This document shows positions 38,991 through 50,488 of a stretch of 64,000 bases of DNA, in pieces. Below the pieces are notes generated by a model. It was not told the origin of the DNA. It searched no databases and saw only the letters and a program-made list of their open reading frames with translations. The DNA lies in assembly GCA_032717465.1 (NCBI GenBank), contig CM064669.1, positions 43,944,001 through 44,008,000 on the forward strand. Reading direction: 5' to 3'. Position 1 is the stretch's first letter, and each line of letters begins with the position of its first letter. This stretch comes from Coenobita brevimanus (taxonomy: Eukaryota > Arthropoda > Malacostraca > Decapoda > Coenobitidae). Made by a program: the position numbers and the translations under genes.

Positions 38991-39368
38991 CCCCTCCGGC
39001 AGTTCCTCATACTGAACACTGAGTCACTCCAGCCATCTTCCCGTTATTCCTCACAGTGTTCAACTTTTTCGAGTTTCTTTTAATTTTCTGTCTCTTGCCA
39101 TCGGACGTTCCTGCCTTTATCAGGCTCCAGGTAGACAGTTTTAAGTCCTTTCTTCTGCTGTTTGTCATACACTGCGTTTTCGGCCTTGTTTCATTTTCCT
39201 GCTCTCTTTTGCCTTCGAGTGTTTGTGCAGTCCTCTGTTGACAACTTTAGAACATTTCTTCACCTCCAGTGAGAGTGTGTGTGCGTGTGCTGCGTGTGTA
39301 TTGTGTATGTGTGTGAGTATGCGCTAGTCTGTGTGTGTTGTGTGTGCTTATGTCTGTGTGTGCGTGTA

Positions 39369-39424
<56 letters not shown>

Positions 39425-40277
39425 CAGAATTTAAATATTGCTGGATTAACCTGTCGTGTCGTAAATTTGTAGATTGCGACAACATAATTATTGTACCATT
39501 TATTTATATTTATATATTTGTTTTACGTTTTATTAGCCGTATTAAGCTATTTTGGTGTAGCTAAGTCCTTCGTTTTTCCTATCCGACTATTCTGTTTACT
39601 CTTGTCAAGCACTAAACCCCATCCTCCCTGCCTCCCACCTGCAATTTCCTATAATTCCGCCGATTGTCCTCCCTCTCACCACAGGCAGCGCGAATTGTGA
39701 GTCGACCTACTCAGGGTTCGCACACACGGAAAGATGGCATTGACAGCACTGACTGTAACAAGTGGAAATGCTGGAGGATGTACGTGACAATGGTGCTTTG
39801 AACATGTACACGAACTTGTTTAGCACAATGTTTCAGACATGTTTGAAGCATATGTTTCCAGCACGTGTGTCCGGACCCTAACGCTTAGACCTTTGGTATA
39901 AAAACCACAAAGTTATATATCGATATTAAGGTTGGGAGTTCAAACATTGTGCGTGGATATTGGCTGTGTAATGAATGGCATGGGAAGTTTAGGGGTTAAT
40001 ATCGAGGATTAGTTGCCTGAAGCTGCCACCAGGGCAGTGTGTAGTAGCCAGGGATTTACACTGTACTCTGCCATCTTTATACTCATCTTCATTAACTTTA
40101 TTATTATAAGTGTGAGGAATTAGATAATCAGCTTTATAGGTAACAATAGAACAGACAATTTAGTAGGCGTCAGTATTTGGAGGAGAGGCGAGCAGGGTCT
40201 GAATAGCTGTGCTATGGTCGTTAAGTGACAGTTCAGTTGATGCTGTGTGCTGTAGGGATCACTAGTAACATCCATAT

Positions 40278-40318
<41 letters not shown>

Positions 40319-40511
40319 TTGCCTATCTGTGGAATATGATCTTTAATCTTATATATAAGTAGGGTGGCGTCTTTTATATATTATGTTTGGTACAAACGGA
40401 CGATTATATTCAACTATGGAGATTTGTCGTAGGGATTGGGGTAAGAGTTTATCTCCGATGAAAAAACATGTTAAGTGTGTATCTCGTATTGATGGGGTTA
40501 GAAACAAAATC

Positions 40512-40558
<47 letters not shown>

Positions 40559-41534
40559 GCTAAGTACCGTACATGATTATTTAGTAATATCATGAGGCAG
40601 CCAAATTGTGTGCACCCCTCACGTCAGCGTTCGGAGTCGTCCCCGCTGCATACAAGACACCTCCAGATGAATGTCGATGGGACGCAGTAAATGTATCGTC
40701 CTGTATTTACAGTGCCTGTGTTCTGAGCACCATCTGCTTTGAACACTAATTCTGACCACGCCTAGTATGTGATTCTTATCACTGACCACTAATCCTTTTG
40801 ACAAACAATGTAGTGTATACAGTATTTTAGATACTTGGAGCGGCGGTATTAGATTGGTGGTTAATGTACCCGGGTATGACTGAGGAGGGTGTAATTTTCA
40901 GGCCGTGCTCAGGTAGTATTGTAAGCTGCAATGGTGGTTTCTCTCTAGCTCTTATTGTCCCGAAAGAAGTTAAATGGTGGCGCAAAATGTCAGACCACGG
41001 TGCAATTTACCATGGAGCACCACGCACTTCATATGCCGGCTGCCAACATTAATATTCATAAGACAAAATTAAGTTTTATGCAACAGTTAGCATGTTGAGC
41101 AATATACTTGGCTTTCATCACTTCATTTTGTATTCTTTCTGCTGAGAAGTTGATCAGTAACAAGAAGTATCATGCAGTTTTGATTATTTTCGTTCACAGC
41201 AATCCAGCACATTGCCTGTTTCTTCCTTGTTAATGCAGCAATAATTCATTTCTTGTATGAAATTCAAAACTTGATATATTGATGCTGATGTTTATTAATA
41301 ATAATAATGATCATCGTCATCGTAACGTCGTTGTCCTCTTCGTTGTCGTCGTCTTATAGTGGTCTTCGTCATTGTCAGTCATCCTTTGTTTCAGTTGCTT
41401 ATCATCCCACATGAATTTGTTCATTTCACTGTGATTACACATCGTTATTAATTTCTAGTTAATTAAGGACGATATTCTTCTGGAGGGACGAGATCTTTCA
41501 CATAAAGAGAATTGGAAACAACTGGTGTATCCAT
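38991..41534. other. Non-coding stretch with microsatellites
   Basis: A GT-rich region and GT tract lie at about 39270-39421, a GA tract at 40279-40316 and a GT tract at 40512-40557. Short chance frames only. No gene, RNA or mobile element is recognised. Confidence 0.5.
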
Positions 41535-41830
41535 TAACCCTCTCAGTACCATTATAGCTTTTCATTCTTGCCACCAGCCCATTACTTCATTCAGCTCTGA
41601 CCAGACCGATGGTAATGAAGGCGTTGCATTATGTTCTTGTTCCCTGAAGACGATTTCATTCTGCTTAATGGAGACCGCTTGTAATGAAAGAGTTAAATTT
41701 GATTCTTATTCCCACCCGAAGTTTTTTTTGTTTAGTTTATTGGGGACGCTTGTTGTGAACGAGCAAAATTGTATGGTCTCTCCACAGATTATTTTGTTTA
41801 TTTTGGAGGCGATCGTTTAATATGAAGATG
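41535..41830 (+). mobile_element. Cluster of three MITE-like units
   Basis: TTAACCCTCTCAGTACCATT opens a unit with TTCATTCTTGCCACCAGCCC. Two further cores follow (CCTGAAGACGATTTCATTCT and CCCACCCGAAGTTTTTTTTG), each ending in a TGTAATGAAAGAGTTAA- or TTGTGAACGAG-type terminus. Spacing is about 85-90 bp, as if the element were tandemly repeated. Confidence 0.5.
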
Positions 41831-42099
41831 TAAAATTTGAAAGCAATCACTGTGAACAGTTTCAGTGAAATATTTGTTTCCTCCATCCACAGGACTTTTT
41901 ATTATCATGTGGAAATTTCCCTATGCTCTTGCTTCCTCCATACGATGTGTTATTTCATGAGTTAATTTACGTCTTTAATAAGCTGATGTTTTCATGTGTT
42001 AATTAATCTTCTTGTTTAATCCAAACAATTGTGTTCAGCCCAGGAAGGTGTCTGAGAATGACTGGGGTATTAATCTGAAAGAGTCCTAGTAACACGTGC
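41831..42099. other. Non-coding stretch, nothing recognised
   Basis: AT-rich sequence without a supported feature. Confidence 0.45.
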
Positions 42100-42480
42100 C
42101 CTTATTATGTCTCCGCCCACCTATGGTGGAGGAGGCATTAAGTGTTTGGTGTGTCCGTGCGTGCGTGCGTGCGAGCGTGGGTCCGTGCGTCCGCAACACT
42201 TGCTGGCGCGATATCTCCTGAACACATTGACGGATTTCCACCAAACTTTTGTCAGTGATGCAGTATGAGATGATGATGAATCAATTAGGTCAGCTAGGTC
42301 AAGGGGTGAAAGGTGAAGGTCATATGGGGTCAACATAGTTTATCTGTGTGGGCCAGATATCCCGTGAATCCCTCAACAGATTTCGATCACACTTTTAAGG
42401 GACGATGAACTGATTAGGTCAGCAAGGTCATAGAGGTTGTATGGCGAGGCCGTGCGAATGGCTTGGCCAAGGCATACCCA
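42100..42480. repeat. Dispersed repeat with AGGTCA motifs and an ATATCTCCTGAACAC core
   Basis: CCACCTATGGTGGAGGAGGC, GGTGTGTCCGTGCGTGCG and ATATCTCCTGAACACATTGA are followed by a diverged second unit (ATATCCCGTGAATCCCTCAA) about 170 bp later. Each unit is followed by AGGTCAGC-AGGTCA. It resembles, but is not the same as, the 142-bp array at 14.2 kb. I recall similar phrases as common repeats in invertebrate genomes, but I cannot verify that here. Confidence 0.5.
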
Positions 42481-42639
42481 GTCACGGTTTGCGTCCACAG
42501 CTCGGAACTCGAGTACTTGGCGTTCCAGTTAAGGTATATTTTTGCTTCCTGTAATTGATATTTTCAGTTTACGAAGGATGGAACAAGTTAACGTTCATGT
42601 TTCATTTGAGATTAAATCTGAACGCGACCTTTAGTGGTT

Positions 42640-42669
42640 GTGTTTGTTGCTGTGGTGGTATTAGTAATG

Positions 42670-42701
<32 letters not shown>

Positions 42702-42930
42702 GATGGTGGTGATGGTTTCCTCGGTGTCGTGGTGGTGGTGGTGGTTGTAGCAGTAGTTGTAGTAACAGTCGTAGTTGTCGATCAATTAGTCAGTCATCTT
42801 TATTTTGTATTTTACATACATACGATATACGGTCTTATATCACAAATATATAGTCACAATCTATTGTGATATAGTTGATGCCTGCTGCTGCTGTACTACC
42901 GCCGCTGCTGCCATTTACTACTACTACTAC
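42640..42930. repeat. Trinucleotide-rich pair: (GGT/AGT)n then (GCT/ACT/CCG)n
   Basis: GTGGTGGTGGTAGTAGTAGT-type sequence at 42660-42780 is followed about 110 bp later by GCTGCTGCTG and TACTACTACTACTACCACTG at 42880-42935, which is roughly its reverse complement. Confidence 0.7.
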
Positions 42931-43194
42931 CACTGAGAATAGCTACTGTTCCATTTCCTTCTCATTAGCTACCCCAAAACTACATATTATTAAAGGCTGC
43001 TTTGGCCAAACCAGTAAGGCAGGCTTGCAAAAGTGGAGTTAATTTCATGTTATTAAAGTATAATGTGCGGATAGTTGTTGGAGGAGAATTAGTTTGTATT
43101 AACTTTCTGAATAAAATGAAACTATACTTTGTGACCAAAAATCTGCTTCTCTCCATCTTTATTGCAAAATTGTGACAAGAGATTAATATGGAAT

Positions 43195-43345
43195 ACAATG
43201 CTAGTCACGAAGAAATGCTGTGGAAAATATGTAGAGAAACAGGACTTTTTCTTTTCTGCTGGAGGCACGTGATATAAGCCTCAAGGACGAAAATCTGAGC
43301 CAAGTCAAAGGGAAAAAGAGCATAAAACATCCGCATCATTCTTGG
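43195..43345 (+). repeat. Dispersed repeat F, copy 1
   Basis: TGCTAGTCACGAAGAAATG, GATATAAGCC and GGACGAAAATCTGAGCCA match 51768-51925 in the same orientation. The two copies lie on either side of the nested LTR/LINE insertion. Confidence 0.6.
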
Positions 43346-43545
43346 TCCCTTCAGACTGGTGACGCATTTCAAAGTTTGTTTTTGTTATATTTAGACTATT
43401 GTATGCAGCTGCGGGTAAAATATTCGATTTAGAAGGGTTAGATACAGCCTCCAGTAACCCTCTTAGCACTTACGATAATTCCAAAGTCGAGTGAAATCGT
43501 TTGAAAGTTTCGAGAATAAAGTGAAAGGTACGTTCTCGGATTATC
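43346..43545. other. Short non-coding flank of the LTR element
   Basis: Contains a family core at about 43490 (GAGTGAAATCGTTTGAAAGT). It ends in the CCTC target site. Confidence 0.5.
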
Positions 43546-43549
43546 CCTC

Positions 43550-44167
43550 TGTCATAAAAAGACTTTGTAGTTACTTGTAGCTGAAGTTATCTATTAGACT
43601 TGTGGACGAGCGGTTGTTATAAGTGAGTAGATTTGTAAGTAGATAATCTTGGTTCCCTTTTGTCATGCAATGACAGGAGAGGTAAAGGATAGTATGGGAC
43701 TATTTTTATTTGTCCTGGAAATATTAACAGAGTCTCTCACACACGAGTGAGTATAAGTAGAGTCCCTGTCTCCCTGTCTCGCTCTCTCTCTCTCTCTCTT
43801 CCAAGTTGCTAAGCCTTTCTCCCCACTACCTGCCGATTCTATGGCCTCTCTTCTTCTGAGCTCTCTTTCCTAAATTCTGGTGAAACGAGTCGTGTCACGT
43901 GTGTTCCCTGTGGTTGGAAAGTTCTAGAAGCCTGTGTGTGAGTATGTGTGTATGTGTGTGTATGGTCACTAGGCTTTGTTCACCTGGTGTATCGCTGACA
44001 AACTAACTGCATCATCTCCTGACTGGCTACTTTCTAATCTGTCGTCAGCTTTTCCTCAGTGTAACTTGCAAGATCATTTCCCATTCCCAGGCTCGCATAG
44101 AGCTGTCTATCTGTCTATTTATCTATCTATCTATTATGATTTGTAAGTATAATATGGACTCATAACA
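43550..44167 (-). repeat. LTR (3' LTR of the minus-strand element)
   Basis: 618 bp, TGTCATAAAAAG...CTCATAACA on the plus strand. Contains a TC tract and a TATC run. It matches the other LTR at about 97-98 percent, so the insertion is fairly recent. Confidence 0.92.
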
Positions 44168-44519
44168 TTGCTCGGTCCACGCAGCTGAAGGTCCTCCAAC
44201 AGCAATTATCATTGACACATGCTAATCTATTAGTACATAATATTGATTATAATATTGTATACATATAATATTCATAGTAAATAGTAATTATCCAGTAATA
44301 TTACATTTTAAACAAGTTGTATACATATTTGAATAAATGCATTAAAAGTAAACTATTTAACTGTAATACAGTATGTACTTGGGTTATTGTAGTGAAATGC
44401 ATACATACAAGAAAAAAAAAAAGTTTAAAATTAAGATTATGGTAAGAGTTATTGATATTTCATTTAAAGATAATGGTACTGGAATGCCATACATGGGTCA
44501 TTCTTCTTTGTATTTTTTT

Positions 44520-44568
<49 letters not shown>

Positions 44569-44590
44569 CTATATACAAAATATGTACACT
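44168..44590. other. Element interior downstream of env, with an (AT)n tract
   Basis: Non-coding sequence between the env-like stop and the 3' LTR. An AT tract lies at 44522-44565. No polypurine tract is seen beside the LTR. Confidence 0.6.
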
Positions 44591-45349
44591 TCATTCGGGG
44601 GGGTTAACTTGGATGCTAACTCTCCCCCCACTAAATACTGACTCCAAATTAGCAATTCTTGCATGCTTTCTGTGCATTGCGAACAGCAGTACTGCAAATA
44701 CAATGCAGAAGATTATAAAGACAGTAGGTGCTGGGCTATACACATAATATGGGTTGAACATACTCAAACTCAAATCTTCCCAGGGCTTCATTGTTTCATT
44801 GATCAGCTGCATAGTTTCAAACTTAGGTGAAGTCAACTTAATACTTGTGCTCATGTTTAAGTCCATATCAGGCAGTGGGTGGAAATGTTTGTGTGTATGA
44901 TTGAGAATGGCGTAGTGATTGATGGTGGATAAAGTAGACATGGCTGGTGTAAATACCGCACAGTAGTCTGGTGCTATGTATAATCCTGAGGCTGAAGTAT
45001 GAGATGGTGGTATATCTGGACAGACTATGTAAACTGATGTGTTATGAGGGAAATAAAAAAACTGTGAGTGTCCAATGCGTTGATGGTGTACAAGTTTATC
45101 TGGAGCAAAAGTGAAGTTGCAATGATTATGAATATTGTCATTTCTGATGATAGCCATTTCACAAAGGACTGTATCAGTAGGCTGAAACGTGAAAATGTAC
45201 GCAGGACAAAGATGAACAGCATGTAAGGATGTGCGGCACTTTCGTTCAATTGCTGAATCACTTGCGAAAGTGACAGTGTCCCGTCTCTTGGAGACCATGA
45301 TGAGTTCGGTGTCTATGTTGATGTTGATGATGACCAAAGTGTTGTTCAT
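44591..45349 (-). CDS. Envelope-like glycoprotein fragment (errantivirus/baculovirus-F type, tentative)
   Basis: 252 codons from an ATG at 45349. The layout is an extracellular part, then a hydrophobic membrane segment at about residues 207-225 (VFIIFCIVFAVLLFAM), then a 27-residue cytoplasmic tail with basic residues just inside the membrane. Six N-glycosylation sequons (for example NFT, NTS, NHT, NET) and several cysteines support a secreted ectodomain. The local pattern in which a VxIxCP motif is followed by GLYIxPxC resembles the membrane-proximal part of Gypsy/errantivirus envelope and baculovirus F proteins. No signal peptide, fusion peptide or furin site is visible, and it is about half the usual length, so the N-terminal part appears to be missing or to come from a spliced upstream exon. 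A viral-type role in membrane fusion is known for the family, but activity of this copy is doubtful. Confidence 0.6.
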   Translation of the reverse strand: MNNTLVIININIDTELIMVSKRRDTVTFASDSAIERKCRTSLHAVHLCPAYIFTFQPTDTVLCEMAIIRNDNIHNHCNFTFAPDKLVHHQRIGHSQFFYFPHNTSVYIVCPDIPPSHTSASGLYIAPDYCAVFTPAMSTLSTINHYAILNHTHKHFHPLPDMDLNMSTSIKLTSPKFETMQLINETMKPWEDLSLSMFNPYYVYSPAPTVFIIFCIVFAVLLFAMHRKHARIANLESVFSGGRVSIQVNPPE

Positions 45350-46765
45350 GGTTGCATAATTGCTGGTTAAATCCCTTGGGACCCTTTTTTAAGGTTTAGG
45401 TTATATTGCACAGATATTACTGAAAATGATATTATGTAGTCCCATATTTTGTTATTTTATATAAAAAAAAATATATATACACTGTATACAGTATTAACTA
45501 TATACACTGACTTGTTCTTCTCTTGTACCTATCGTGGGCAGTATATGTGTCAGCACTGTGTGGAAATCTTTGTCTTCACGATTGTGTTGAAGATGTTCAT
45601 TCTTGCTAACGTCATTTGTGTTGGCCATATATATATATTTTTTTTCTGGTTTTCCTTATAACTTAATTTATCTGTTTCCACTAGGTAGCTTTATTTAATA
45701 TATGTTTAATACAGTTCTTTTAATCGCTCACTGAGTAACTGTGATGGTATATTTTCTTTATTACTTTGTAGATGTAATAATGTATAGCTGTATGTATGAA
45801 ACACGTATTTTATGTAGGTATAAATGGTAACACTCGTTGGTAGTAAATAAATGTTATAATAAATGAATGAATATATACAGTGTAGAATATTTATTGTTGG
45901 TGCAAGTATTTAATGATTGAATTATGAAGATAATTGAAGTAGGTATATGTATTTAAGTTGTAACTATACAGCACGTTTTATGTGTTTGTGCAGAAGTTTT
46001 TTGTCTGTCACTGTGTATTGTATAAATGAAGTAACTATGTAACTCACTAATTTTTACCGTGGTGGGAATTGTGTTAGTGATGGTGCAGGTGGTGAGTTGA
46101 CTGACGTGGCGTCTTTTCAGCAAGCACTCATGATGACGTCGACTTCCCACATTGGTAGCTGTGGTGAGTAAATGAGTAGCGATGAGTAACTTGAGTGAAG
46201 ATGAGTAAGATGAGTTGTGAATATGGACTTGGTATTCGCTTCGTCGTCTTGACCTCTTTACTCCTGCGTCAGCGGTGGAGGTTGGGGGACGGTAGCAGAG
46301 AGAGGAGGGTGAGGTCTGGTAGTTGTGAATTGTGAGTCGTGTCTCACTTTCCGTTTGTTTGTTTTGTTTTTCTTCCTCGAGGTATTCGTGGTCCTTTTTT
46401 CTTGTGATTTACTCGTTGTAGGATGAAGACTGCCGCTACTTGTAGGTGCGTGTAGAAGATTATACAGACGACTCGTAGAGTTGTTACTTGTAGTTGATTG
46501 TAGATGGTTGTAGTTCGTTGGCTCGTCGTACAAATTTCAAGATTGCTTGTATCAGTACTTTGTTAAACTACTTGCAAGGCGTCGTGTGATCACTTCTAAA
46601 TCAGCGTGATGATCGTTGAAACGGAGGGGGGGTTGGAGAGAACTGTCAGGAGCTGGTTGTAAGTTGTTGGTTGTGAGAGGTATTTTTTTGTTTTCAATCT
46701 TGATATTTTGTAGGAATTCGCTGTTGATTCGTAGACGAGGTTCGTATACGTTCGCTGCTACCAAA
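45350..46765. other. Element interior upstream of env, no gag/pol
   Basis: About 1.4 kb with only short frames. On the minus strand two short serine/threonine-rich frames (46764-46552 and 46533-46258) share one frame, separated by a stop, and could be a decayed leader or gag remnant, but no CCHC, protease or RT motif is present. The primer-binding-site candidate lies next to the LTR at about 46748-46764. Confidence 0.55.
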
Positions 46766-47387
46766 TGTCATAAAAAGAGTTTGTAGTTAATTGTAGCTGA
46801 AGTTATCTATTAGACTTGTGGACGAGCGGTTGTTATAAGTGAGTAGATTTGTAAGTAGATAATCTTGGTTTCCTTTTGTCATGCAATGACAGGAGAGGTA
46901 AAGAATAGTATGGGACTATTTTTATTTGTCTTGGAAATATTAACAGAGTCTCACACACGAGTGAGTATAAGTAGAGTCCCTGTCTCCCTGTCTCGCTCTC
47001 TCTCTCTCTCTCTCTCTCCAAGTTGCTAAGCCTTTCTCCCCATTACCTGCCGATTCTATGGCCTCTCTTCTTCTGAGTTCTCTTTCCTAAATTCTGGTGA
47101 AACAGGAGTCGTGTCACGTGTGTTCCCTGTGGTTGGCAAGTTCTAGAAGCCTGTGTGTGAGTATGTGTGTATGTGTGTGTATGGTCACTAGGCTTTGTTC
47201 ACTTGGTGTATCGCTGACAAACTAACTGCATCATCTCCTGACTTGCTACTTTCTAATCTGTCGTCAGCTTTTCCTTAGTGTAACTTGCAAGATCATTTCC
47301 CATTCCCAGGCTCGCATAGAGCTGTCTGTCTGTCTATTTATCTATCTATCTATTATGATTTTGTAAATATAATATGGACTCATAACA
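46766..47387 (-). repeat. LTR (5' LTR of the minus-strand element)
   Basis: 622 bp, near-identical to 43550-44167. The RTE-type LINE has inserted at its outer end, so its last 15 bp are repeated at 50470-50484. Confidence 0.92.
47373..47387. repeat. Target-site duplication of the LINE, left copy
   Basis: TATGGACTCATAACA, identical to 50470-50484. Confidence 0.95.
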
Positions 47388-50300
47388 ATCAATCAATCAA
47401 TCATTTCCTGTGGCACCCTCGGGGATGCATAGGGCCTCGATGAACTCACACCACCACATCCTATCTTGTGCTAACTCCTCAAGATCTCCCCAACACTCAT
47501 CTCCAGCTTCCCGTCTCATTGTCCTCACCCACGTCTCTTTTGGCCTTCCTCTACCTCTCCTACCAAGTGCCACCCACCCTGGTGTACCTCGTACTATTCC
47601 CTGTCTCCTATACACATGTCCTAGCCACTTCCATCGTGAGAATCTAACATATTCATCGATCGGCTGCACTCCCGTTATTTCTCTAATTCTACTATTTGAT
47701 ATCCTTTCCCACCACTTAACTCCTAATATTCTTCTAAGTGCTTTATTTTCAAACACCAAGAATTTATTTTCCATAGTCACTGTGCTGTACCAAGACTCGT
47801 GTCCATAAATTAAGATACTCCTGACCATTACCTTATAAAGTTTGATTTTTGTATGCACAGAAAAATTGTTATTATTCCAAATATTTTTAAGCATTCCCAT
47901 TGCCTGATTAGCCTTCTTTAACCTTTCCGCGAATTCAAAGTTCAAAGAACCATCCTTGGCTAAATAAGTGCCTAAATATTTAAACCTATCAACTTGCTTT
48001 ACAACCATACCTCCAATTACACATTCCTGCGCATTTTCCATATTCATATTGATTATTTCAGTTTTTCCACAATTAATAACCAAACCCACCTCGCGAGCTT
48101 CACTCACCAAACAGTCCAACACTCTCTGCATCTCTTCTGGCCCATCACAAATCAAAACTATATCATCTGCATAATCTAAATCCAAAAGTTTCCTGTTCTC
48201 TCCCCAAAGTATACCTGCACCGGTTTCTGTTCCAACGCGTTTCATAATGTAATCAATGACCAATATAAATAGTAAAGGCGATAGAACACCACCTTGAATT
48301 ACTCCGGACTTGACTTCAAACGAATCACTCAGACAACCATCAACCATCACTTTACAAAATGTGTCCTCATGCATGTTCATAATGACCCTCACAAACTCCT
48401 CTGGTATTCCATAATGTCTCATGATCTTCCCCATAGTCTCTCTCGAAACACTATCAAAAGCCTTTTCAAAATCAACAAAACAAAGACTTAACGGTACTCT
48501 CATTTCATTAACTTGCTGCATCAAATGCCTAACTATAAAGATATGATCATTGCAACCACGTCCCTTTCTAAAACCAGCCTGTTCATCCCTCAGAATACCC
48601 TCAACCACCGGCTCCAACCTATTTAACAACACTCTACTGAAAACTTTCAAAGCTATCGGTGACAAAGAGATTCCCCTCCAATTACCACATTCACTCAGGT
48701 CTCCCTTCTTCGGAACTTTAACAATTACACCATTCTTCCAAACTGATGGTAGTAACCCCGTCACCCATATCTTATTGAATAGCTTGGTCAAGATCATTAT
48801 TAATCTATCCCCCTCCACTTTAAACATTTCCGGAAATAAACCATCCTCCCCTGGTGCCTTATTATTCTTTAACTGTTTTACTGCTTTCTCCACTTCTGCA
48901 AGCCAAAACTCTCCTGTTTCTATATTTAAATCTTCCTGAGCAGACGGTATATCCTCTTCTGGTGGTATTGGTCTATTAAGAACTGTCTAAAAATGCTCTT
49001 TCCATCTATTTTTAATATCTCCATCTTTGGTCAATAAATTTCCTTCCCTGTCTCTAACTGGTATTTCCTTGCGTTTACCTGCATTACCACTCAGTTCTCT
49101 AATCGATTCATATGCTATTCTTTGACTCTGTCCATCATTTTTGTTTATTAAGATTTCAGTCTCTGCAACCTTTTCATCCACACATCTTCTTTTATCTCTC
49201 CTAGCTAACCTTCTTACTTCTGAATTCAAACTCCAGTACGCAGCTCTTGCTAATTCAATCTCTCGTTCATCAACGCATTGCATCTCACTCCTCAATTTAG
49301 CCTCACCTCTCTTTTTTATCATATCCCACGTTTCCTCTGACATCCATTTCTTTCTCCTGAATCTATGTCTCCTTCCAATCGTACATTCAGCAGTCTCATG
49401 CAAAACTTTGTTCACATCCTCCCACATCTCATCTACACTTCTCTCCCCCTCTTCCAACGTTTCCAACACCAAAAACCTATTTCTGCATTCTAATCTGAAT
49501 TCCTCCTTTTCTTCTCCTTCCCTTCTAAGCTTAACAATATCGTATCTACCAACACCAGATTTTTCCTTCTTCTGATTTTTAAGTTTAAACCTTATTTTTG
49601 CAATGCTGAGTTGATGGTCACTACCAATATCCGCTCCCCGTTTAACATGAACATCTAGCAGAGAACTTCTATGCCTCCTACTGATAGCAATGTGATCAAT
49701 CTGATTTTTATATTTTCCACACGGCGACACCCAAGTTGTCTTGTGTATACTGCAATGCTGAAAGAGTGTGCCCCCGATGACTAAGTCATTTGCTAGACAG
49801 AAGCTTCCAAACCTCACTCCGTTTTCACTCATCCTACTACCAACTCCCATCTTACCCATACATGCCTCAAATCCCTCATTTGAACAGCCCATTACTGCAT
49901 TAAAGTCTCCAACGCAGATCAAAACATCATGTCTAGGTACCCTTCCTACTCCTTCTTGCAACTTTTCATAAAATGTGTCTTTCCTTTCATCGAGTGCATC
50001 ATTAGTAGGTGCATAACACACAAACAGACTGATGTTGCCATGATTTGATTTAAACCGTGCGTATAACAATCGCTCACCTATAGGATCCCACTCACATAAA
50101 GCCTTATTTGCCTTACAACCCAGCAACAATCCTACTCCCTGATAATGCATTCCGTCCTGTCGGCAAGATATCAATAAACGTATACCATCCTCCAAATCCA
50201 ACTTATCGACTCCAGTTAATCTAGTTTCTGTCAGAGCACAAATATCAAGTCCGTAATTTTGAAAAACCTTCACTAACTCATCGATTTTACCGTCATGATT

Positions 50301-50469
50301 TAGCGTTCTCACATTCCAGGTACCAATTTTAATTGTATTTTTTGCATTAACAAATGAATTAGATTGTAATTGAGGCAACCGTGAGATTCTTAGCACCCCC
50401 TGCCCATTTAAGGGCTGCACGGAACTGGGGGCCATTATTGTTCTTTCAGAGTCCATCAAGGTATCTTGT
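47388..50469 (-). mobile_element. RTE-type non-LTR retrotransposon, nearly full length
   Basis: 3082 bp on the minus strand, bounded by a perfect 15-bp target-site duplication. It begins 13 bp before the ATG of its single coding frame and ends in a short (TGAT)n-type tail at 47388-47404, the kind of simple-repeat tail typical of RTE elements. The very short leader means it is either complete or truncated by only a little. A clean duplication, a long open frame and a single stop suggest a young copy. Confidence 0.92.
47397..50456 (-). pseudogene. RTE-type endonuclease-reverse transcriptase, one in-frame stop
   Basis: The frame runs from the ATG at 50456 to the stop at 47397-47399 (about 1019 codons) and is broken only by TAG at 48987-48989. 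The N-terminal part is an APE-type endonuclease: GTWNVRTL (about residues 45-52), ALTETRL, VGDFNAV and GSDHQLS. After the stop comes the reverse transcriptase: NWRGISL, DFEKAFDSV (about 665), VIQGGVLSPLLF and LDYADDIVL (catalytic YADD, about 762-765). A C-terminal GRGRPKETWVRTMRRE follows, usual for RTE proteins. The known role is nicking the target DNA and copying element RNA from the free 3' end. The stop sits between the two domains and would leave a lone endonuclease, and no frameshift is present. It may be a point mutation or an assembly/allelic variant. Confidence 0.92.
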
Positions 50470-50484
50470 TATGGACTCATAACA
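50470..50484. repeat. Target-site duplication of the LINE, right copy
   Basis: TATGGACTCATAACA. It is also the terminal 15 bp of the interrupted LTR, and the CCTC duplication of the LTR element follows it. Confidence 0.95.
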
Positions 50485-50488
50485 CCTC

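Larger units (their letters stand above)
43546..50488 (-). mobile_element. LTR retroelement with env-like gene only, interrupted by a LINE
   Basis: The two LTRs (43550-44167 and 46766-47387) differ at about 14 positions by hand count, plus small indels. They have TG...CA ends (TGTCAT...ATAACA on the plus strand), and the whole is flanked by CCTC at 43546-43549 and 50485-50488. Orientation is minus, because the env-like frame is on that strand and because the minus strand reads TTTGGTAGCAGCGAACG directly after the right-hand LTR, a plausible primer-binding site starting TGG. No clear polypurine tract precedes the other LTR. The internal region is 2.6 kb, far short of a full Gypsy-type element, with no gag, protease, reverse transcriptase or integrase. 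It would depend on other elements to move. Confidence 0.88.

Noticed and set aside
46258..46764. Gag gene of the env-bearing LTR element
   Set aside because: Two short S/T-rich frames separated by a stop, the first starting from TTG; no CCHC knuckle or capsid motif, so left as unassigned interior.
47410..49971. Plus-strand frames of 60-144 aa
   Set aside because: Antisense shadows of the RTE endonuclease-reverse transcriptase.
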